A stretch of DNA of 64,000 nt from Xanthomonas sp. 3793 (GCF_024806835.1 NZ_JANTYU010000001.1:1364001-1428000); one strand, 5' to 3'. Shown: positions 18,246-28,102, counted from the stretch's first letter. Notes: generated by a model from the sequence alone, not told the origin. Program-made: numbers and translations.

Positions 18246-19421
18246 TCAGCCGTTTGGCACGTTCAAGATGTCGGTGCAGGCGCGACGCATCCCTCTTGTG
18301 TCGCCACTTGACTCAACGAAGATATTCACATCGGCAACCCTCAGCATCCCGGCGCTGTCCGGGATCAGCACATAGCGGACGTTGCAACTTTTATAACCGC
18401 CGCCATCGTAAGTCGCGCCGGTCACGAGATTCTGCCACATGACGCGATTGTCAAAAGCCTGCCCATAAGAGAGCGTCCGCGCGATCCCGGCCTGACGGAC
18501 AGCCGGGTTGCCGTTCGCGGCGACGACCTCTTGCTCAGTCTTACCCACCCACACCTGGATCAGGAGCGATTCACTACGCGTTAAACGCCTTTTTTCACGG
18601 TATTCAGCGGCGATCTGAATAAAATCCTGATCGGCCTTCATCGCCGCCAGATTGCCCTGCACCGTCCCCTGCGCTTCGGTTACTTGTTGCTGCATTTGGG
18701 CCAATTTTGCCGTGAGCGCTGCCGATTCTGCTGGCGTCAGCTTGCGGCCGCCATTGATCGCGGGCTTCGGCACGTCAGACCACAGCGTTTCCCAGGTAAA
18801 ATCGGCAAGCGAACTCATCGACAGTCCGGCGGGGACCAGTTCCAGTCCATTCAAGCCACTGGCTGCCAGTTTCGCTCGCAATGTATCGGACTTAACCACA
18901 CGATCGACCGCCGCAGCTTGTTTGGCATCGCCAATGCTGGCACTGTTGCAGGCTACATTCCATGCCTGTCGCATCGTGTAGCTGGTCGTGCTTTGCCAAT
19001 CGGTGGGCTGGAGATCAATGATCGCCGGATCCTGTTTCATGGTCTTTGCGCCGCTGGCCACCCGGAATTCTACGGAATCCGGCGTGTCCAATATGCCGGT
19101 TGAATCAGCCTTGTGCTTTGGTGCGCCACGGCCGCGCCGAATCGACTTGGGGCATTTGAACTGAAGTTGATATTCCAACCATAGGGGTTGGTCGACCGCT
19201 TCATAGACCATCGTCAAATCAATCTGAATGACACGGTTTGAGTCAGGATTTGCGAGATCATCATTGATCGGTGTGTAGTCCATAATTGCGTCACTGGCGT
19301 AGACGTTGACACGCTTTCCGGCTGCACCTTGCATATCGATCAGAAACTTGCTGGCCCCGACTTGCGTTGCGATGGCCATAATGCCCGCGCCGATTACGAG
19401 TTTTGTGATTTGTCGTGTCAT
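18246..19421 (-). CDS. Secreted protein with C-terminal BamE/OmlA-like segment, unknown function
   Basis: This 391-residue exported protein has a signal peptide (MTRQITKLVIGAG, cleavage near QVGAS at about residue 23). The N-terminal half carries paired cysteines (FKCPKS, WNVACNS). A polar helical stretch, probably coiled-coil (about residues 225-275, rich in Q, A and E), follows. The C-terminal part contains WVGKTEQEVVAANGNPAV, then an aromatic strand and a hydrophobic strand segment, reminiscent of the small BamE/SmpA/OmlA fold. A good Shine-Dalgarno (aagga) precedes ATG 19421; an upstream in-frame ATG lacks a signal peptide. It converges with the preceding secreted-protein gene and shares its lower G+C. 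Function unknown; the BamE-like reading is tentative. Confidence 0.7.
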   Translation of the reverse strand: MTRQITKLVIGAGIMAIATQVGASKFLIDMQGAAGKRVNVYASDAIMDYTPINDDLANPDSNRVIQIDLTMVYEAVDQPLWLEYQLQFKCPKSIRRGRGAPKHKADSTGILDTPDSVEFRVASGAKTMKQDPAIIDLQPTDWQSTTSYTMRQAWNVACNSASIGDAKQAAAVDRVVKSDTLRAKLAASGLNGLELVPAGLSMSSLADFTWETLWSDVPKPAINGGRKLTPAESAALTAKLAQMQQQVTEAQGTVQGNLAAMKADQDFIQIAAEYREKRRLTRSESLLIQVWVGKTEQEVVAANGNPAVRQAGIARTLSYGQAFDNRVMWQNLVTGATYDGGGYKSCNVRYVLIPDSAGMLRVADVNIFVESSGDTRGMRRACTDILNVPNG

Positions 19422-19813
19422 GAGCGCTTCCTTACCCGTTATGTCAACTCGCGCTCTACCGCGCACGTATGTTACTGATATCAAGACGTTCTCAAAATTT
19501 GAGTACGCAATTTTGAAGCTTCTTCCGGAACCAGCCGCCTCCAGGTCGATTGTGCTGCAGCGACATCGGAAATGCTAAGCCTTGTTGCGGAACGCCCTCG
19601 TTAGGCTTGTGGACCAAGCGCGGAACGTCTCTAACTGCCGGGAAGCCACGAGCGACACCGGTGTTGCACCTGCGCCGGAGAACGCAGCAGGCAACGCACG
19701 CTGGCGGATGCCGATGGTCGCAGCGCCCACGGCCGCTGCGCAGGCGCAGACGATGCGCGGGCCGGGGTCCATCCGTCGGGAGGACGATTGCGTCAGCTGC
19801 AGCGCCTGCCTGT
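19422..19813. other. Intergenic, upstream of the secreted-protein gene
   Basis: The right part of this 392-bp stretch returns to high G+C. It must carry the minus-strand promoter of the gene ending at 18246 and the sequence downstream of the cobS remnant. I see no gene in it. Long open frames crossing it are chimeras produced by the adjoining remnants. Confidence 0.5.
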
Positions 19814-19993
19814 TCAACCCGACCACAGCGCCAGAGCCACCAGCAGCGCAGCTTCGGTCAGTTCCACTAGTGCGCCGCAGGTATCGCCCGTCATGCCGCC
19901 CAGCCGCTGCAGGCAGGCGCGGCGCCAGAGTGCGAACACCAGTGCGGAGATGCCGACGCACAACGCCGCGGTGGCCAGCCCGGCAACGATGCA
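19814..19993 (-). pseudogene. 3' remnant of a second, diverged cobS
   Basis: The minus strand encodes about 59 residues and a stop (19814-19816) that match the C-terminus of the intact CobS (21694-22428), including ALWRRACLQRLGGM and TGDTCGALVELTEAALL. Identity is high near the stop and falls upstream, so this is a diverged copy rather than a recent duplicate. It is cut abruptly at about 19993, where sequence switches to an xssE fragment on the opposite strand. With only the last quarter of the gene and no start it cannot be functional. Confidence 0.85.
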
Positions 19994-19994
19994 C

Positions 19995-20574
19995 GCTGCA
20001 TCTGGTTGCCGCGTACCTGCGCATCGTCCAGCAATGGCGGCAGACCTATGCGCTTGGGCCGCTGCGGGTAAACGCGGGCGGCGGCTTCGGCGTGGATTAT
20101 CTGGCGCCGCAGTCCTCGTTCGACTGGGCCGCCTTCTGCGCCGGGCTGCCCGCGCTGCTGCGCGAGCACGGCAGTGCGTTACGCCTGCGCCTGGAGCCGG
20201 GCCGCTACGTCAGCGCCAGCTGCGGCTGGTACCTGATGGAGGTGCTGGATATCAAGCGCAGCCACGGCCAGTGGTTCGCGATCGCACGCGGCGGCACCCA
20301 CCATTTCCGCACCCCGGCCGCGCAGGCCCACGACCACCCCTTCCGCGTGCTGCGCGGCACCCGCGCTCCGGTGATCAGCGACACGCCGGTGACGCTGGTC
20401 GGCCAGTTATGCACCCCCAAGGACGTGCTGGCGCGCAACCAGCCCGTCGCCGCACTGGCAGCAGGCGACTGCATCGCCTTCCCGCTGGCCGGTGCGTACG
20501 CATGGAATATTTCGCACCAGCAGTTTTTGATGCATCCGCCGCCGCAGAAGATGTTTTTGCCGGTGATCGACTGA
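19995..20574 (+). pseudogene. 3' remnant of a second, diverged xssE
   Basis: About 193 codons match the C-terminal half of XssE (from LHLVAAYLRIVQQWRQ to the stop). Roughly 8% of bases differ from 16292-16871 by eye, mostly at third codon positions, but a stretch of about 150 bp in the middle is identical, suggesting gene conversion. The C-terminus ends QKMFLPVID instead of QRVFLKEGH. The N-terminal half with the PLP lysine is missing, so it is not functional. An open frame runs into it from 19582, but that frame reads antisense through the cobS remnant and is a chimera. Confidence 0.88.
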
Positions 20575-20692
20575 AGACGACCTCACGAAGGCATCGATGT
20601 TGCGCTTGCAGCTGTTCCACGCGCAGGCAACAGCTTGCACAACCGCTCCGCACGCTCGCAGATCAGCCGCGCGCGGCGCGGCATGCGTACCC

Positions 20693-21595
20693 TCAACCAC
20701 GCGTTTCGATCGCCACTACCGGCACCCGGATATCGGCGCGCAGGATCGCCTCGGGCGTTTCTTCCGGGTCGTCCAGATACAGGTAATGCAGCGGTGCATC
20801 GCGCAGCACATAACCGCTGTCGGGCAGCCAGGCGGCCAGCAGCTGGTCCAGCGCATCTTCCAGCCCGGCATACGAACCGACATGGCGCAGGACGGCGTGC
20901 GGCCCGCCATCCAGACGACGCAGCTGCAAGGGCGCTGCGGGCGTGACCGCCACGTCGAAGCCCACGCCGCATTCGAACAGATGCGCGTGCGCGGGAACGT
21001 CACGGTGATCGCTCAGCGGCAATCCCACCAGGGACTGCAGGCTGTCGACGATGCCGGTGTGCGCCGCCCAGGCTACGATCCGGCCGAAGCCGCGATCCAG
21101 ATCGTCGAACGCGCCGCGCTTGTGCAGTACCACCAGTTCGAACGGCTCCAGCGTCTGCACGCTGACCTGCAGCGGCGCTGACGGACGCTGTGCCCCGGCT
21201 GCCGGCGCAGATAACTGCTGCAACTTGCTGGCCCGCAATGCCGGTGTCGAGCGCAAGACGGTGGGACTGGCCTGCAGCGCGCTGCGGCAGGCACGCGCCA
21301 GCGCCTGTGGCGTCTGGTAACCGACCGCGAGTGCAACCGCAGTCACCGACGCCTCTGCGCTGCCCAACAAATGCAGGGCCTGGCTCAACCGCAAGCGCGC
21401 CACGGTCTGGCCCACGGTCTCACCGGTCAGGGCGCGATAGACCCGATGAAAGTGATACGGCGATTGATGCGCGATGGCGGCCAACTCGGCCAGATCCGGC
21501 AAGGCAGCGCCGTTGCGAATGCTGGCCTGCAGATGCGCAATGACGCGCTCCACGCCCCGTTGCCAACTGGTGACTGCTGAGTCTGCTGCATGCAT
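20693..21595 (-). CDS. AraC-family regulator with GyrI-like ligand domain
   Basis: This 300-residue transcription factor has an N-terminal AraC/XylS double helix-turn-helix (about residues 15-115; HQSPYHFHRVYRALTGETVG is the second recognition region) and a C-terminal GyrI/BmrR-like small-molecule-binding domain (about residues 140-300). This is the SoxS/Rob-like order, DNA-binding domain first. A Shine-Dalgarno agggag lies 9 nt before the ATG. It is 98 bp downstream of cobS on the same strand, so it could be the last gene of the cobalamin transcript or have its own promoter. The effector is unknown; a role in cobalamin control is not shown by the sequence. Confidence 0.88.
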   Translation of the reverse strand: MHAADSAVTSWQRGVERVIAHLQASIRNGAALPDLAELAAIAHQSPYHFHRVYRALTGETVGQTVARLRLSQALHLLGSAEASVTAVALAVGYQTPQALARACRSALQASPTVLRSTPALRASKLQQLSAPAAGAQRPSAPLQVSVQTLEPFELVVLHKRGAFDDLDRGFGRIVAWAAHTGIVDSLQSLVGLPLSDHRDVPAHAHLFECGVGFDVAVTPAAPLQLRRLDGGPHAVLRHVGSYAGLEDALDQLLAAWLPDSGYVLRDAPLHYLYLDDPEETPEAILRADIRVPVVAIETRG

Positions 21596-21693
21596 GGTCT
21601 TGGCTCCCTGGTGACGGCATCAGCATCGCCTGCATCGGCTGCCGGCGCGGTCCCGATCTTGCGCAATGGTGCATCCATTGCACCGCGTGCGAC

Positions 21694-22428
21694 TCAGCCC
21701 GGCCACACCGCCAACGTCACCAGCAGCGCAGCTTCGGTCAGTTCCACCAGTGCGCCGCAGGTATCGCCCGTCATGCCGTCCAGGCGCTGCATGCAGGCGC
21801 GGCGCCACAGAACGAACACCACTGCGGCACTGCCGAGGCAGGCAGCCGCGATCGTGGTGCCGGCAGCCATGCAGACCACGACCGCCAGTAACAACGCCAG
21901 CCACAAGCCCCCACGCGGTGCGGCGACCAGCGCGCTGCCGATGCCGGCGGGGCGCACATATGGCGTGGTCAAAAAGGCCGCCACCACCGCGGCGCGTGCC
22001 AGCAAGGGCGCCAGCCACAACGCACCCGCTGCATGCGGCAGCAGCGTGGCCAATGCAGCGCATTTGAGCAGCAACACCAGCACCAGCGCAGTCACCGCCA
22101 TCGGGCCGCTGCTGGGGTCTTGCATGATCGCCAGCGTGCGTGCGCGGTCGCCCATGCCGCCGACCCAGGCGTCGGTCGTGTCGGCCAGCCCATCCAGGTG
22201 CAGGGCGCCGGTCAGCCAGGTCCATGCGCCCAGCAGCACTGCCGCGCCAAGCAGTGGCGCCACATCGCGCAGGCACCATGCCAGGCCACACAGTAGCGCA
22301 CCGAGCAGCAGGCCGACCGCCGGATACCACGGCAGCGAACGCGCCTGCGCGCCCGGCCGGGCGAACACCGCGCCGGGCACCGGAATGCGGGTCAGGAAGC
22401 CGATCGCCGCGAGCAGCCCATCGATCAT
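21694..22428 (-). CDS. cobS: Adenosylcobinamide-GDP ribazoletransferase
   Basis: CobS (cobalamin synthase) joins adenosylcobinamide-GDP to alpha-ribazole (phosphate), the last assembly step of the nucleotide loop. This 244-residue integral membrane protein has about six hydrophobic segments. Family signatures are the N-terminal FLTRIPVP (about residues 11-18), the HLDGLADTTDAWVGG block (about 78-92) and TGDTCGALVELTEAALL near the C-terminus. Length is usual. It overlaps cobC by 4 nt. A diverged remnant of its 3' end lies at 19814-19993. Confidence 0.95.
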   Translation of the reverse strand: MIDGLLAAIGFLTRIPVPGAVFARPGAQARSLPWYPAVGLLLGALLCGLAWCLRDVAPLLGAAVLLGAWTWLTGALHLDGLADTTDAWVGGMGDRARTLAIMQDPSSGPMAVTALVLVLLLKCAALATLLPHAAGALWLAPLLARAAVVAAFLTTPYVRPAGIGSALVAAPRGGLWLALLLAVVVCMAAGTTIAAACLGSAAVVFVLWRRACMQRLDGMTGDTCGALVELTEAALLVTLAVWPG

Positions 22429-23027
22429 CCGGCGTCGCGTGCCGACTGCGGCTCCGACGGCAGCGCCGCGGCGACGCCGTTGGCCGGCGGCCAGGCCAGC
22501 GGATGCAGCGAGGCATGCGGCACCGCCAGTTCGGTCATGCGGGCAAATCCCTTGCCTGCCACCATGCAGCGCAGCGCGCGGATCGCACCGCCGTGGGTGA
22601 CCACCAGGACACGTCGGTTCGGATGGGCGCCAACGATAGCGTCGAGCGCGGCCGACAGGCGCGCGCAGAAATCGGCAAACGGCTCGGCCTGCGGCGGCGG
22701 GTAGCGCAGCGGGTCGGCCCAGAAGCGACCGAGCGCCTCGCCTTCATCGCGATCGATCTCGGCCACCGGCACGCCCTGCCAGCGGCCGAAGTGATATTCG
22801 CGCAGCCGTGCGTCCAGCTGCAGCGGCAACCCACGCGCGCCGGCCAGTTCGGTGGCGAAGGCCGCGCAGCGCTGCAAGCTGGACGACACCACCACGTCCC
22901 ATTCGCCTGCGGCGGTGGCTGCGCGCAATTGCTGCCAACCCAACGCGGTGAGCGGGTCGTCGAGCTGGCCGCGGTAGCTGCGCTGGCCGGTGTCGCCATG
23001 CCGCAACAAGCTGATCTGCGCGCTCAT
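22425..23027 (-). CDS. cobC: Alpha-ribazole phosphatase (histidine phosphatase)
   Basis: This 200-residue histidine phosphatase carries the catalytic RHG motif at about residues 9-11 (SLLRHGDT), the second-half [11 protein letters not shown] histidine (about residue 144), and the active-site [10 protein letters not shown] block. Among cobalamin genes it is expected to remove the 5'-phosphate in nucleotide-loop assembly (CobC). The proline-rich tail after residue 175 is longer than in many homologues. It overlaps cobT by 4 nt upstream and cobS by 4 nt downstream, fitting a coupled operon. Confidence 0.9.
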   Translation of the reverse strand: MSAQISLLRHGDTGQRSYRGQLDDPLTALGWQQLRAATAAGEWDVVVSSSLQRCAAFATELAGARGLPLQLDARLREYHFGRWQGVPVAEIDRDEGEALGRFWADPLRYPPPQAEPFADFCARLSAALDAIVGAHPNRRVLVVTHGGAIRALRCMVAGKGFARMTELAVPHASLHPLAWPPANGVAAALPSEPQSARDAG

Positions 23028-24070
23028 GCGTCCGACACCCCGGCTTCAGCAAAGGTGGCCATGCCGTTGTGCAACGCGCACGCGCTACGCAACAAGGGAA
23101 TCGCCACCGCCGCGCCGCTGGCTTCGCCCAGGCGCAGGTCCAGTTGCAGCAGCGGCTCGGCATCCAGGGCGCGCAACAACGCGGCGTGGCCGCGCTCCTG
23201 CGAGCGGTGCCCGAACAACAGCCATTCGCGCACGCCGGGATTCAGGCGGGTGGCCACCAGCGCTGCAGCGGTGGTGATGAAGCCATCCACCAGCACCGGA
23301 ATGCCGGCCTGCGCGGCGGCGATATACGCCCCGACCAGGGCGGCGATCTCGAACCCGCCGAGCCGGCGCAGCCGTTCCAGCGGGGTGGCGGCATCGGCAT
23401 GCAAGGCCAGCGCGCGGCTGATCACCGTCGCCTTGTGCGCGATGCCCTCGGCGTCCAGCCCGGTGCCGGCGCCGGCCATCGCCTGCGGAAACTGCGACAA
23501 CAGCGCGCAGCCCAGTGCGGCGGCGGCGGTGGTGTTGCCGATGCCCATCTCGCCGCCGACGAACAGCTGCGTGTCGCAACTCCTGGCCTGCGCGATGCTC
23601 TGCGCGCCGGCGGCCAGTGCGTCGCGCAACTGGCCGGGCGTCATCGCCGGCTGTTCGCAGATGTTGGCGCTGGACGGGGCGATCCAGGCGCGACGCACGC
23701 GCGGCAGATCGCCGGGGTCGTTGACCACGCCCAGGTTCACCACTTCCAGCCGCGCGCCCAGTTCGCGCGCCAGCACTGCGATGGCCGCACCGCCGCGTGC
23801 GAAGTTGCGCACCATCTCACCGGTGACCGCCTGCGGAAACGCCGACACGCCTTCGGCGGCGACGCCATGATCGGCGGCATACACCGCAATCCAGACGCGC
23901 TGCACTGTCGGCTGCTCATTGCGTTGCCAGGCCGCCAACTGCACGGCCAGCTGCTCCAGCCGGCCCAACGCGCCGGGGGGTTTGGTCAGTTGTTCCTGCC
24001 GTGCCAGCGCAGCCGCGCGCACGCGCGCATCCGGCACCGCGCATGCGGCAAAGATCCAGTCGCTACTCAC
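23024..24070 (-). CDS. cobT: Nicotinate-nucleotide--DMB phosphoribosyltransferase
   Basis: CobT activates the lower-ligand base (for example dimethylbenzimidazole) to alpha-ribazole phosphate. The 348-residue protein shows the N-terminal [15 protein letters not shown] block, the [17 protein letters not shown] region, [15 protein letters not shown], and the C-terminal catalytic-glutamate region GEASGAAVA. The start is taken as GTG 24070, preceded by gggagaacg; upstream in-frame sequence is non-coding in character. GTGA overlaps the cobU stop by 4 nt. Confidence 0.93.
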   Translation of the reverse strand: MSSDWIFAACAVPDARVRAAALARQEQLTKPPGALGRLEQLAVQLAAWQRNEQPTVQRVWIAVYAADHGVAAEGVSAFPQAVTGEMVRNFARGGAAIAVLARELGARLEVVNLGVVNDPGDLPRVRRAWIAPSSANICEQPAMTPGQLRDALAAGAQSIAQARSCDTQLFVGGEMGIGNTTAAAALGCALLSQFPQAMAGAGTGLDAEGIAHKATVISRALALHADAATPLERLRRLGGFEIAALVGAYIAAAQAGIPVLVDGFITTAAALVATRLNPGVREWLLFGHRSQERGHAALLRALDAEPLLQLDLRLGEASGAAVAIPLLRSACALHNGMATFAEAGVSDA

Positions 24071-24588
24071 AGCCGTTCTCCCTTCAGCACCATCGGCAAA
24101 CCTGCCACGACAAACACCACACGCTCGCACTGTAGCGCCAATGCCTGATGCAGCCGGCCGGCCTCGTCCACAAACCGACGCGTGAGTTTGCCCAACGGCA
24201 CGATGCCCTGCCCCACCTCGTTGCTGACCAGCACGATCTGCCCGGGCAACTGCGGCAGCGTTGCGAGCAGTGCGTCGCGTTCGCGCGCAAATGCACCCGC
24301 ATCCGGGTGGCCGAGCAGGTTGCTCAGCCACAGCGTCAGGCAATCGACCAACACGCAGCGATCGGGCGCGGCCTGCGCCTGCAGCGTGGCGGCCAGCGCG
24401 ACGGGTTCTTCCACGCAGTGCCAGTGCGGCGGGCGCTGGCTGCGGTGATGCGCGATGCGCTGGCGCATCTCGTCATCGAATGCCTGCGCGGTGGCCACAT
24501 AGTGCACCTGCCCTGCCGCGTCGGCGGCGAGGCGTTCGGCCAGTGCGCTCTTGCCCGAGCGCGCGCCCCCCAGGATCAACTGCCGCAT
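24067..24588 (-). CDS. cobU: Adenosylcobinamide kinase / guanylyltransferase
   Basis: CobU phosphorylates adenosylcobinamide and then transfers GMP to it. This 173-residue protein starts [14 protein letters not shown], with the P-loop at residues 7-14. [11 protein letters not shown] (Walker-B-like, about 82-92) and [11 protein letters not shown] are the standard CobU blocks. Size is normal. The ATG at 24588 overlaps the end of cbiP by 13 nt, and its stop overlaps cobT. Confidence 0.95.
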   Translation of the reverse strand: MRQLILGGARSGKSALAERLAADAAGQVHYVATAQAFDDEMRQRIAHHRSQRPPHWHCVEEPVALAATLQAQAAPDRCVLVDCLTLWLSNLLGHPDAGAFARERDALLATLPQLPGQIVLVSNEVGQGIVPLGKLTRRFVDEAGRLHQALALQCERVVFVVAGLPMVLKGERL

Positions 24589-26051
24589 GCCGGCTCCTTG
24601 CTGGTGAGCCGCAGCAGCGCAGCGGTATCCAGATGCGTGTGCACTGCATCGGCAAGACGGTCGAATGTGGCCTCGCGCAACGCCGCCAGATCCAGCGGCG
24701 TTGCCTGCGCCAGGCCGGCCCATGCAAGCAGCGCGGCCAGTGCCTGCGGGTGATCGAAGATGCCGTGCAGATAGGTGCCCAGCACCTGGCCGTCGTCGGA
24801 CATGGCGCCATCGCTGCGGCCATCGTCCAGCTGCAGCAGCGGCCGCGCCAGGGCATCGCCGGTGCTGATGCCGCAGTGGATTTCATAGCCGACGGCCACC
24901 GCATCGCCCAGCGCCAGGCGCCCTTGCACGCGATGCAACTGCTTGTGCGGATGCAGCTGCGTTTCCAGCGCCAGCCAGCCCAACCCGGTACTGCTGCCGG
25001 CAGGGCCTTCGATGCCATCGGGGTCGTGGATCTGCTCGCCCAGCATCTGCAGGCCGCCGCAGATCCCGAGCAGCTTGCCGCCGTAACGCAGATGACGTGC
25101 GATGGCGGTGTCCCAGCCGTGCGTGCGCAGCCACTGCAGATCCTGGCGCGTCGCCTTGCTGCCCGGCAGCACGATCAGCTCGCAGGCCGGCGGTGTCTGG
25201 CCCGGGACGACCAGGTGCACATCCACCTGCGGATGCGCCCGCAAGGCATCGACATCGGTGTGATTGCTGATCCGCGGCAGCACAGGCACCACCACGCGCA
25301 GCTGCGCCTGCGGCTTGTGCAGCGCCTGCCGCGGCAGCGCGTCTTCGGCTTCCAGCTGCAGGCCATGCAGATACGGCAACACACCGAGCACCGGCTTGCC
25401 GGTCTCGCGTTCCAGCCAGTCCAGGCCCGGTTGCAACAACGCCAGATCGCCACGAAACCGGTTGATCACAAACCCGGCGATCCGTGCGCGTTCGCTCTCC
25501 GACAGCAAGGCCAAGGTGCCGACCAGATGCGCGAACACGCCGCCGCGGTCGATGTCGGCGATCAGGATCACCGCGCAATCCACCGCCTCGGCATAGCCCA
25601 TGTTGGCGATATCGTTGGCGCGCAGGTTGATCTCCGCCGGGCTGCCGGCGCCTTCCACCAGCACGACATCGAAACGCTCGACCAGCCGTGCGTGCGAGGC
25701 CAGCACCGCAGTGCGCGCAGTGGCCTTGTAGGCGTGATAGCCCACCGCATCCAGCGTGGCGACCGGGTGACCATGCACGATCACCTGCGCCCCGGTGTCG
25801 CTGGCGGGCTTGAGCAGCACCGGGTTGAAATCGACCTGCGGCTCCAGCCCGCAGGCCTGCGCCTGCACCGCCTGCGCGCGGCCGATCTCGCCACCGTCGA
25901 CGGTGACGGCCGAGTTCAGCGCCATGTTCTGCGGCTTGAACGGCGCCACTGCCACGCCCCGGCGATGCAGCCAGCGGCACAGCGCGGCCACCAGCGTGCT
26001 CTTGCCGGCGTCGGAGGTGCAGCCCTGCACCATCAACACGCGTGCGCTCAT
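24576..26051 (-). CDS. cbiP: Adenosylcobyric acid synthase (glutamine-hydrolysing)
   Basis: CbiP/CobQ amidates four side chains of the corrin ring using glutamine and ATP. The 491-residue protein has an N-terminal dethiobiotin-synthetase-like ATPase domain ([11 protein letters not shown], residues 9-19; [11 protein letters not shown]) and a C-terminal triad glutaminase domain with the nucleophile cysteine in [11 protein letters not shown] and the histidine in GTYLHGIF. No early corrin-ring genes are in the window, so here it may serve salvage of incomplete corrinoids or a pathway completed elsewhere. The ATG overlaps the upstream cobD stop by 4 nt. Confidence 0.95.
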   Translation of the reverse strand: MSARVLMVQGCTSDAGKSTLVAALCRWLHRRGVAVAPFKPQNMALNSAVTVDGGEIGRAQAVQAQACGLEPQVDFNPVLLKPASDTGAQVIVHGHPVATLDAVGYHAYKATARTAVLASHARLVERFDVVLVEGAGSPAEINLRANDIANMGYAEAVDCAVILIADIDRGGVFAHLVGTLALLSESERARIAGFVINRFRGDLALLQPGLDWLERETGKPVLGVLPYLHGLQLEAEDALPRQALHKPQAQLRVVVPVLPRISNHTDVDALRAHPQVDVHLVVPGQTPPACELIVLPGSKATRQDLQWLRTHGWDTAIARHLRYGGKLLGICGGLQMLGEQIHDPDGIEGPAGSSTGLGWLALETQLHPHKQLHRVQGRLALGDAVAVGYEIHCGISTGDALARPLLQLDDGRSDGAMSDDGQVLGTYLHGIFDHPQALAALLAWAGLAQATPLDLAALREATFDRLADAVHTHLDTAALLRLTSKEPACGS

Positions 26052-27031
26052 GCCACCACCTCGCCCAACGCGACATCCAGGCGCGCTTCGGCGGTCGCAT
26101 CGGGCGGCAGACCGAAGCGCAGACTGGCCGGGGTATCGAACAGGCGGGTCAGGATGCCGCGTTGCGCCAGCGCTGCATGCAACGCCGCCGCATCGTCGCG
26201 CCGACACCACTGGAAAAACGCAGTGCCTGCGGTGGGCGCAATCGCATGGCGGCGCAACAGCTGCGCAAGCCGTTGCGATGCCGCGTGCAGGCGTTCGCGC
26301 GCCTGCGCGTGCCACTGGGTATCTGCCAATGCCTGCTGCAGCGCCCAGCGGGTGGGGCCGCTCACGGCCCATGGCCCCAACTGCTCGCGCAGCGCGTCCA
26401 GCAGCTGCGGCTGCGCGCAGACGAACCCGGCCCGCGCACCGGCCATACCGAAGAACTTGCCGACCGAACGCAGCACGATCAAGCCCGGCTGTGGCGTCTG
26501 CGCGCACACGCTATCGGAGGGCGTGGCATCCATGAAGGCTTCGTCGATCACCAACCAACCGCCGCGTGCCGCAAGACGCGCATGCAGCTGCAACAGGACT
26601 TCGCGATCGAACCTGTCTGCACCCGGGTTATTGGGATGGATCAGCACCACCGCGTCGAAAGTGTCCGCCGCCTGCAACAACGGACCGGCCGGCAGCGGCA
26701 CGACGGTATGGCCGGCACGTCGCCACGCGTGCGCGTGTTCGGCATAGCCCGGCACCAGCACGCCCACACGGCTGCGGCTGCGCAACAGCGGCAAGGCCTG
26801 AATCGCCGCCTGCGAACCGGCGACCGGCAAGACGTGCGGCGCGCCGTAATAGGCCGCAGCGCTGTCGGCCAGGCCATCGTCGTCTTCCGGCAGGCGCTGC
26901 CACACCTGCCCGGGGATGGCAGGCACCGGCCAGGCGAACGGGCTCACCCCGGTGGACAGATCCAGCCAGTGCGGCAGCGCAATGCCGTAGGCCTGCGCGG
27001 CGCGGCGCAAGCGGCCTCCGTGTTCAAGCAT
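26048..27031 (-). CDS. cobD: L-threonine-O-3-phosphate decarboxylase (CobD/CobC)
   Basis: This 327-residue fold-type I PLP enzyme of the histidinol-phosphate aminotransferase class makes (R)-1-aminopropan-2-ol phosphate, the linker of the nucleotide loop. The start [16 protein letters not shown] is characteristic of the CobC/CobD family. The HPNNPGA block is at about 132-138, the VIDEAFMD block at about 161-168, and the PLP lysine is K192 in [10 protein letters not shown]. It is named cobC in the Pseudomonas scheme. It works with CbiB, encoded 84 bp upstream, which attaches this linker to cobyric acid. Confidence 0.93.
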   Translation of the reverse strand: MLEHGGRLRRAAQAYGIALPHWLDLSTGVSPFAWPVPAIPGQVWQRLPEDDDGLADSAAAYYGAPHVLPVAGSQAAIQALPLLRSRSRVGVLVPGYAEHAHAWRRAGHTVVPLPAGPLLQAADTFDAVVLIHPNNPGADRFDREVLLQLHARLAARGGWLVIDEAFMDATPSDSVCAQTPQPGLIVLRSVGKFFGMAGARAGFVCAQPQLLDALREQLGPWAVSGPTRWALQQALADTQWHAQARERLHAASQRLAQLLRRHAIAPTAGTAFFQWCRRDDAAALHAALAQRGILTRLFDTPASLRFGLPPDATAEARLDVALGEVVA

Positions 27032-27115
27032 GAGCGGCTCCAGATGATGCTGCGTGACTGCACGCAGGTTGCCGATGGTCGGCGCAGCGCCTGCGCGCGA
27101 AGGGGGTGCGGCCCG

Positions 27116-28030
27116 TCATGGGGTCGGCAGCGCCAATGCCAGTGCGCCGAGCAATACCCACAGCAGCACCCCGGCACGTACCAGCACCAGCGCGCGACGC
27201 ACGCTGCCAGCGCTGGCCGGCAAGCCCTCGCCCAGCGGCGGCCGTATCTGCCAGTGGCCGTGGTACGGCGCCGGCCCACCCAGCTGCACCTGCAGCGCGC
27301 CGGCACCGGCCGCCATCACCGGACCGGCGTTGGGGCTCTTCCAGCCGCGTCCCTGCCGCCAGGCGCAGCGCATGCCGGCACGGCTGTGGCCGAGCAGCGC
27401 ATAGGTCGCGGCGGTGCAGCGCGCGGGCAGCCAATTGAGCACATCGTCGATGCGCGCAGCAGCCCAGCCGAAGTTGGCGTAGCGCGGCGTGCGATAGCCC
27501 CACATCGCATCCAGCGTATTGGACAGTCGATACAGCACCGCACCCGGCGCGCCAAGCAGCACGCCCCAGAACAGCGCGGCGAACACCGCATCGCTGCCGT
27601 TTTCCAGTACCGACTCGGTGGCCGCGGCGGCGACCTGGGTGGCATCGAGCGCAGCGGTGTCGCGGCTGACGATGCGACCCACGGCCAGACGCGCCGCGGC
27701 CAGGTCGTCGGCCTGCAACGCGTCGATCACCGGCTGCGCATGCTCGCCCAGGCTGCGCAATCCCAGTGCCAGATACAACAGCACGGCGGCAAAGGCGGTT
27801 GCCGCCCATACCGACCACCACCACAGCAGTGTTTGCAGCGCTGCGGCCAGCAGCGTCCATGGCACCACCGTCGCGCACCATGCGTACATTCCTGCGCCGC
27901 GATGATCGCGGTACAGGCGCGCTTCCACGCGCTGCGCCCACTGGCCGAACAGCACCAACGGGTGCGCGCGTCGCGGCTCGCCCAGCAGCAGGTCCAGCAG
28001 CACGGCGGCAACGGCAATCACCAGCGTCAT
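27116..28030 (-). CDS. cbiB: Adenosylcobinamide-phosphate synthase CbiB
   Basis: CbiB, an integral membrane protein, joins the aminopropanol linker to adenosylcobyric acid. The 304-residue sequence has several hydrophobic segments and the family blocks [19 protein letters not shown] (about 9-27), [29 protein letters not shown] (about 138-157) and [22 protein letters not shown] selected ATG 28030 ([15 protein letters not shown]), which begins with the first membrane helix. It precedes cobD in the operon and follows cobO by 72 bp. Confidence 0.93.
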   Translation of the reverse strand: MTLVIAVAAVLLDLLLGEPRRAHPLVLFGQWAQRVEARLYRDHRGAGMYAWCATVVPWTLLAAALQTLLWWWSVWAATAFAAVLLYLALGLRSLGEHAQPVIDALQADDLAAARLAVGRIVSRDTAALDATQVAAAATESVLENGSDAVFAALFWGVLLGAPGAVLYRLSNTLDAMWGYRTPRYANFGWAAARIDDVLNWLPARCTAATYALLGHSRAGMRCAWRQGRGWKSPNAGPVMAAGAGALQVQLGGPAPYHGHWQIRPPLGEGLPASAGSVRRALVLVRAGVLLWVLLGALALALPTP

Positions 28031-28102
28031 GGCACGCAGCCCTGGATCATTGCAGGCAACACGCCGATGCAATTGCAAGCCCTGGCAGGTGCGTGGCCAT
28101 GC

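Noticed and set aside
19582-20574. 330-codon plus-strand frame as a complete gene
   Set aside because: Its first part reads antisense through the cobS remnant and its second part is the 3' end of xssE; it is a chimera without a plausible start or N-terminal domain.
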